Assembly (NCBI GenBank): GCA_003155465.1
Contig: PMCR01000122.1
Coordinates: 5,398 to 13,369 of the forward strand
Reading direction: 5' to 3'
DNA length: 7,972 bases
Source: Myxococcales bacterium
GTDB lineage: Bacteria > Myxococcota > Polyangia > Fen-1088
In this document: positions 6,447 through 7,972 of the stretch, piece after piece
How positions within the stretch are numbered: position 1 is the stretch's first letter
Layout of the letters: each line of letters starts with the position of its first letter
Made by a program: the position numbers and the translations under genes
The notes under the pieces: model-generated
What the model was told of the DNA's origin: nothing
The model's input: only the letters and a program-made list of their open reading frames with translations
Databases searched by the model: none

Positions 6447-7469
6447 CTATTCTTTCTTGCGCAGGGACTTGCCCGGCAAGGTCGGGGTGATTTTGCTAGT
6501 GTCCACGCCAAGAGCTTGCAGGATGGTGGGCGCGATGTCTCGTTGCTCGCCCGCCGTCGCCACCAGCGGATCGTTGCTGGCCAAGAAGACGTGGGTAGCC
6601 TTGGTGTGGCGGGTCGTTCCCACGTCGAAGCCGTGGTCGGCGGTGAGGTAGAGTGCAGTTCGGTCGTAGAGCGCGTTGGCTTTCAGTTGGGCCACCATGC
6701 GGCCCAGCCACGCGTCAAGGGAAACCAGGGCGTCGTTGTATTCGCGCGAATCCTCGCCGTACTGGTGGCCGTTGGCGTCGGCATCGCCGAAGTGGACGAA
6801 GAGGAAAAAGCGACCCTTGGGGCCGAACTTGTCGATGATGGCGAGTACCTTCTGCCCCACGGAGCGCGCGTCGCGGGGCCTGTCGCCATCCCAAGCCGTG
6901 AGGCTGCCTTTGACCAGGTGGAAAGGCTGACCCAACAGATTTTGTTCGCCGGCCAGACGTACCTTCTCCACCCTGCGCGCCTGTTTCTCTTCTTCGTGAC
7001 TCGGCTCGGCGGAGGTCGAGCCCGGCGCTTCCGCCTCGGCGGGGATCCTGGGTGCGCCTGGGCCCAGGCCCATGGCCTTGCCAGTCACCATGATGGTGGC
7101 GATGTCCTGTTTGCCGAAAGACTGCTGCAACCGTTCGAATACGGAGTAGCCGCGCGGAATGGGCCGGAAGCGGGTGTTGGAAAATACGCCGGTGAGGTTG
7201 GAATCGTAGCCGGTCAGCATCTGCGCGTGCCCGGCCTTGGTGTCGGTGACGTGGCCCGAGACCTCAATGTCCACCATCCGCCCCTCTTTGATCAGTTGCG
7301 CCAGGTTGGGCATCTGGTTGCGCTTCAGGCAGTCATTGACGTGCTCGCGCAAAGCCCCATCCCAGGAGATGAGGATGGCGCTGCGTTCCCGGGGCGGCGT
7401 GGAAGACTTGAACGCGGTCGCGCTGGCCAGGATAAGGATGCCGGAAAGCAAGCGGAGGCGGGCGGACAT
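6447..7469 (-). CDS. Exported phosphodiesterase/phosphatase of the alkaline phosphatase superfamily
   Basis: Predicted 340-residue metal-dependent hydrolase, NPP/sulfatase-like. Residues 1-20 are a signal peptide or membrane anchor (basic MSARLR, then LLSGILILASATA), without a lipobox Cys. A full two-metal site can be assigned: Asp37 in SWDG, Thr77 in DTKAGHAQMLTGY as nucleophile (a Thr, as in nucleotide pyrophosphatase/phosphodiesterases, rather than the Ser of classic alkaline phosphatase or the Cys/Ser of sulfatases), Asp231 and His235 in DANGH (DxxGH), Asp278-His279 in TADHG, and His293 in THVF. Between about 137 and 175 there is a charged, low-complexity insert (EAEAPG, SHEEEKQARR) that probably forms a surface loop. 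ATG at 7469 has only a weak AGAAGA-like ribosome site; the stop is TAG at 6449-6447. It is convergent with the glycan cassette and follows the GH26 gene by 74 nt on the same strand, so the two may be co-transcribed. The substrate is unknown; phosphodiester groups on glycans are one possibility. Confidence 0.9.
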   Translation of the reverse strand: MSARLRLLSGILILASATAFKSSTPPRERSAILISWDGALREHVNDCLKRNQMPNLAQLIKEGRMVDIEVSGHVTDTKAGHAQMLTGYDSNLTGVFSNTRFRPIPRGYSVFERLQQSFGKQDIATIMVTGKAMGLGPGAPRIPAEAEAPGSTSAEPSHEEEKQARRVEKVRLAGEQNLLGQPFHLVKGSLTAWDGDRPRDARSVGQKVLAIIDKFGPKGRFFLFVHFGDADANGHQYGEDSREYNDALVSLDAWLGRMVAQLKANALYDRTALYLTADHGFDVGTTRHTKATHVFLASNDPLVATAGEQRDIAPTILQALGVDTSKITPTLPGKSLRKKE

Positions 7470-7502
7470 CGTGGGGATCTTCTAGCACCGAAATGCCCCC
7501 GA

Positions 7503-7527
7503 CTTGCGGTCGCGTCTCGCAAGACGC
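7503..7527 (-). other. Two overlapping, mutually exclusive hairpins in the GH26-phosphatase spacer
   Basis: Within the 74-nt spacer (7470-7543), GCGTCT and AGACGC (7512-7517, 7522-7527) can form a 6-bp stem with a 4-nt loop, while CTTGCG and CGCAAG (7503-7508, 7518-7523) can form another 6-bp stem with a 9-nt loop; they share bases and exclude each other. Neither is followed by a T-tract on the minus strand, so a Rho-independent terminator is not supported. Confidence 0.4.
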
Positions 7528-7543
7528 TATCGTTTGCCCATGG

Positions 7544-7972
7544 CTACTTGAGGTTGGGCACCTTGTCGCGTGTGATGGTGAAATCGCTCTTGAAGGCAGT
7601 GGGGATGGAGGTGTTCGATTTCTGCGAGCCCGCCCAGGTGTTGAAAAGCACCCACGGCGCTGTGCTGGGGAACAGGGTGCTGGGATCCGGGAACTTGCTG
7701 GATTCGTGAAGAGCGATGGGAATAGTGGTCCCGACAATGCTGCGGATAGCGCCGTAGGTCTTCGAATCGCTCGCGTAGTCCGGACCCGAGAGATCGACGA
7801 CGTCCTTGCCCGGGTAGTAGGCTGCGCTGGGAGAGCCGCTGCCACTGAAGGGCATGAGCCAGATTATGTTGTGCAGGTCCTTCGTTGCGGTGAGGTAATT
7901 GAACGTGTACTTCCACAGGGCAACGAGCTCTGCTCCGGTTCCCTTGCTCCACCAGAACCAACCGTTGGGTTG
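7544..7972 (-). CDS. GH26 endo-beta-mannanase-like glycoside hydrolase (C-terminal part, runs off right edge)
   Basis: Partial; 142 C-terminal residues are visible, ending at TAG 7546-7544, and the frame is open to the window edge. The first visible residues QPNGWFWW match the aromatic segment just after the acid/base His-Glu pair of GH26 (the pair itself would lie just outside the window). LWKYTFNYLTATKDLHNIIWL corresponds to the family's conserved LW-Y-T--Y---KGL-N--W helix and strand, followed by YYPGKDVVDLSGPDY. IPIALHESS carries Glu90 of the fragment at the place of the catalytic nucleophile in beta-7 (usually TE or SE, here His-Glu). APWVLFNTWAG and DFTITRDKVPNL match the usual C-terminal end. 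The enzyme would cleave beta-1,4-mannosidic bonds, probably outside the cell, though the signal peptide is not in the window. No C-terminal binding module follows. Related beta-1,3 or mixed-linkage GH26 activities are possible. Confidence 0.85.
   Translation of the reverse strand, partial: QPNGWFWWSKGTGAELVALWKYTFNYLTATKDLHNIIWLMPFSGSGSPSAAYYPGKDVVDLSGPDYASDSKTYGAIRSIVGTTIPIALHESSKFPDPSTLFPSTAPWVLFNTWAGSQKSNTSIPTAFKSDFTITRDKVPNLK

Noticed and set aside
6339..7709. 456-codon plus-strand open frame spanning the phosphodiesterase and the GH26 end.
   Set aside because: It crosses two genes and a spacer, has no family motif, and the opposite strand has the complete catalytic metal site and the GH26 motifs.

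Overview
The window is GC-rich throughout, with GTG and TTG starts, and carries accessory cell-envelope genes. A Gly/Ser/Thr-rich surface lipoprotein with a TGG-type tandem linker and a probable beta-helix, next to a GH26-type beta-mannanase, suggests a soil or sediment delta-type bacterium, most likely Myxococcota (Polyangia-like). This is inferred from style and gene content only; there is no rRNA or other marker gene.

Layout. (1) Positions 1-764, minus strand: start of a large secreted lipoprotein that runs off the left edge. It has a lipobox, a low-complexity linker holding a 24-bp tandem repeat, and the first strands of what looks like a right-handed beta-helix. (2) 964-1665, minus: complete aquaporin Z. 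(3) 1666-2008: intergenic region between the divergent aqpZ and plus-strand genes. (4) 2009-2176, plus: an unlisted 55-codon ORF holding only the N-terminal FAD/NAD-binding beta-alpha-beta unit of an oxidoreductase. Its stop overlaps the next start as ATGA, and it looks like a remnant. (5) 2173-6444, plus: a compact cassette of a polysaccharide flippase, a family 2 glycosyltransferase with C-terminal membrane helices, and a large GT-C-like polytopic membrane protein. Junctions are TGATG between the first two and 25 nt between the last two. (6) 6447-7469, minus: an exported phosphodiesterase/phosphatase of the alkaline phosphatase superfamily, convergent with the cassette and only 2 nt from it. 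(7) 7544-7972, minus: C-terminal part of a GH26 beta-mannanase running off the right edge.

How the parts may fit: the plus-strand cassette could assemble a lipid-linked glycan on the cytoplasmic face (GT2), flip it (flippase) and modify it outside (GT-C). The minus-strand genes encode exported enzymes, a polysaccharide hydrolase and a metal-dependent phosphodiesterase, that could act on such a glycan or on environmental mannan. No Wzy polymerase, Wzz or export machinery is visible, so any full pathway must extend elsewhere. I found no CRISPR array, tRNA, rRNA, insertion sequence or phage gene, and no clear novel defence-type system. The most interesting items are the truncated Rossmann ORF coupled to the flippase and the two-level repeat in the lipoprotein linker.
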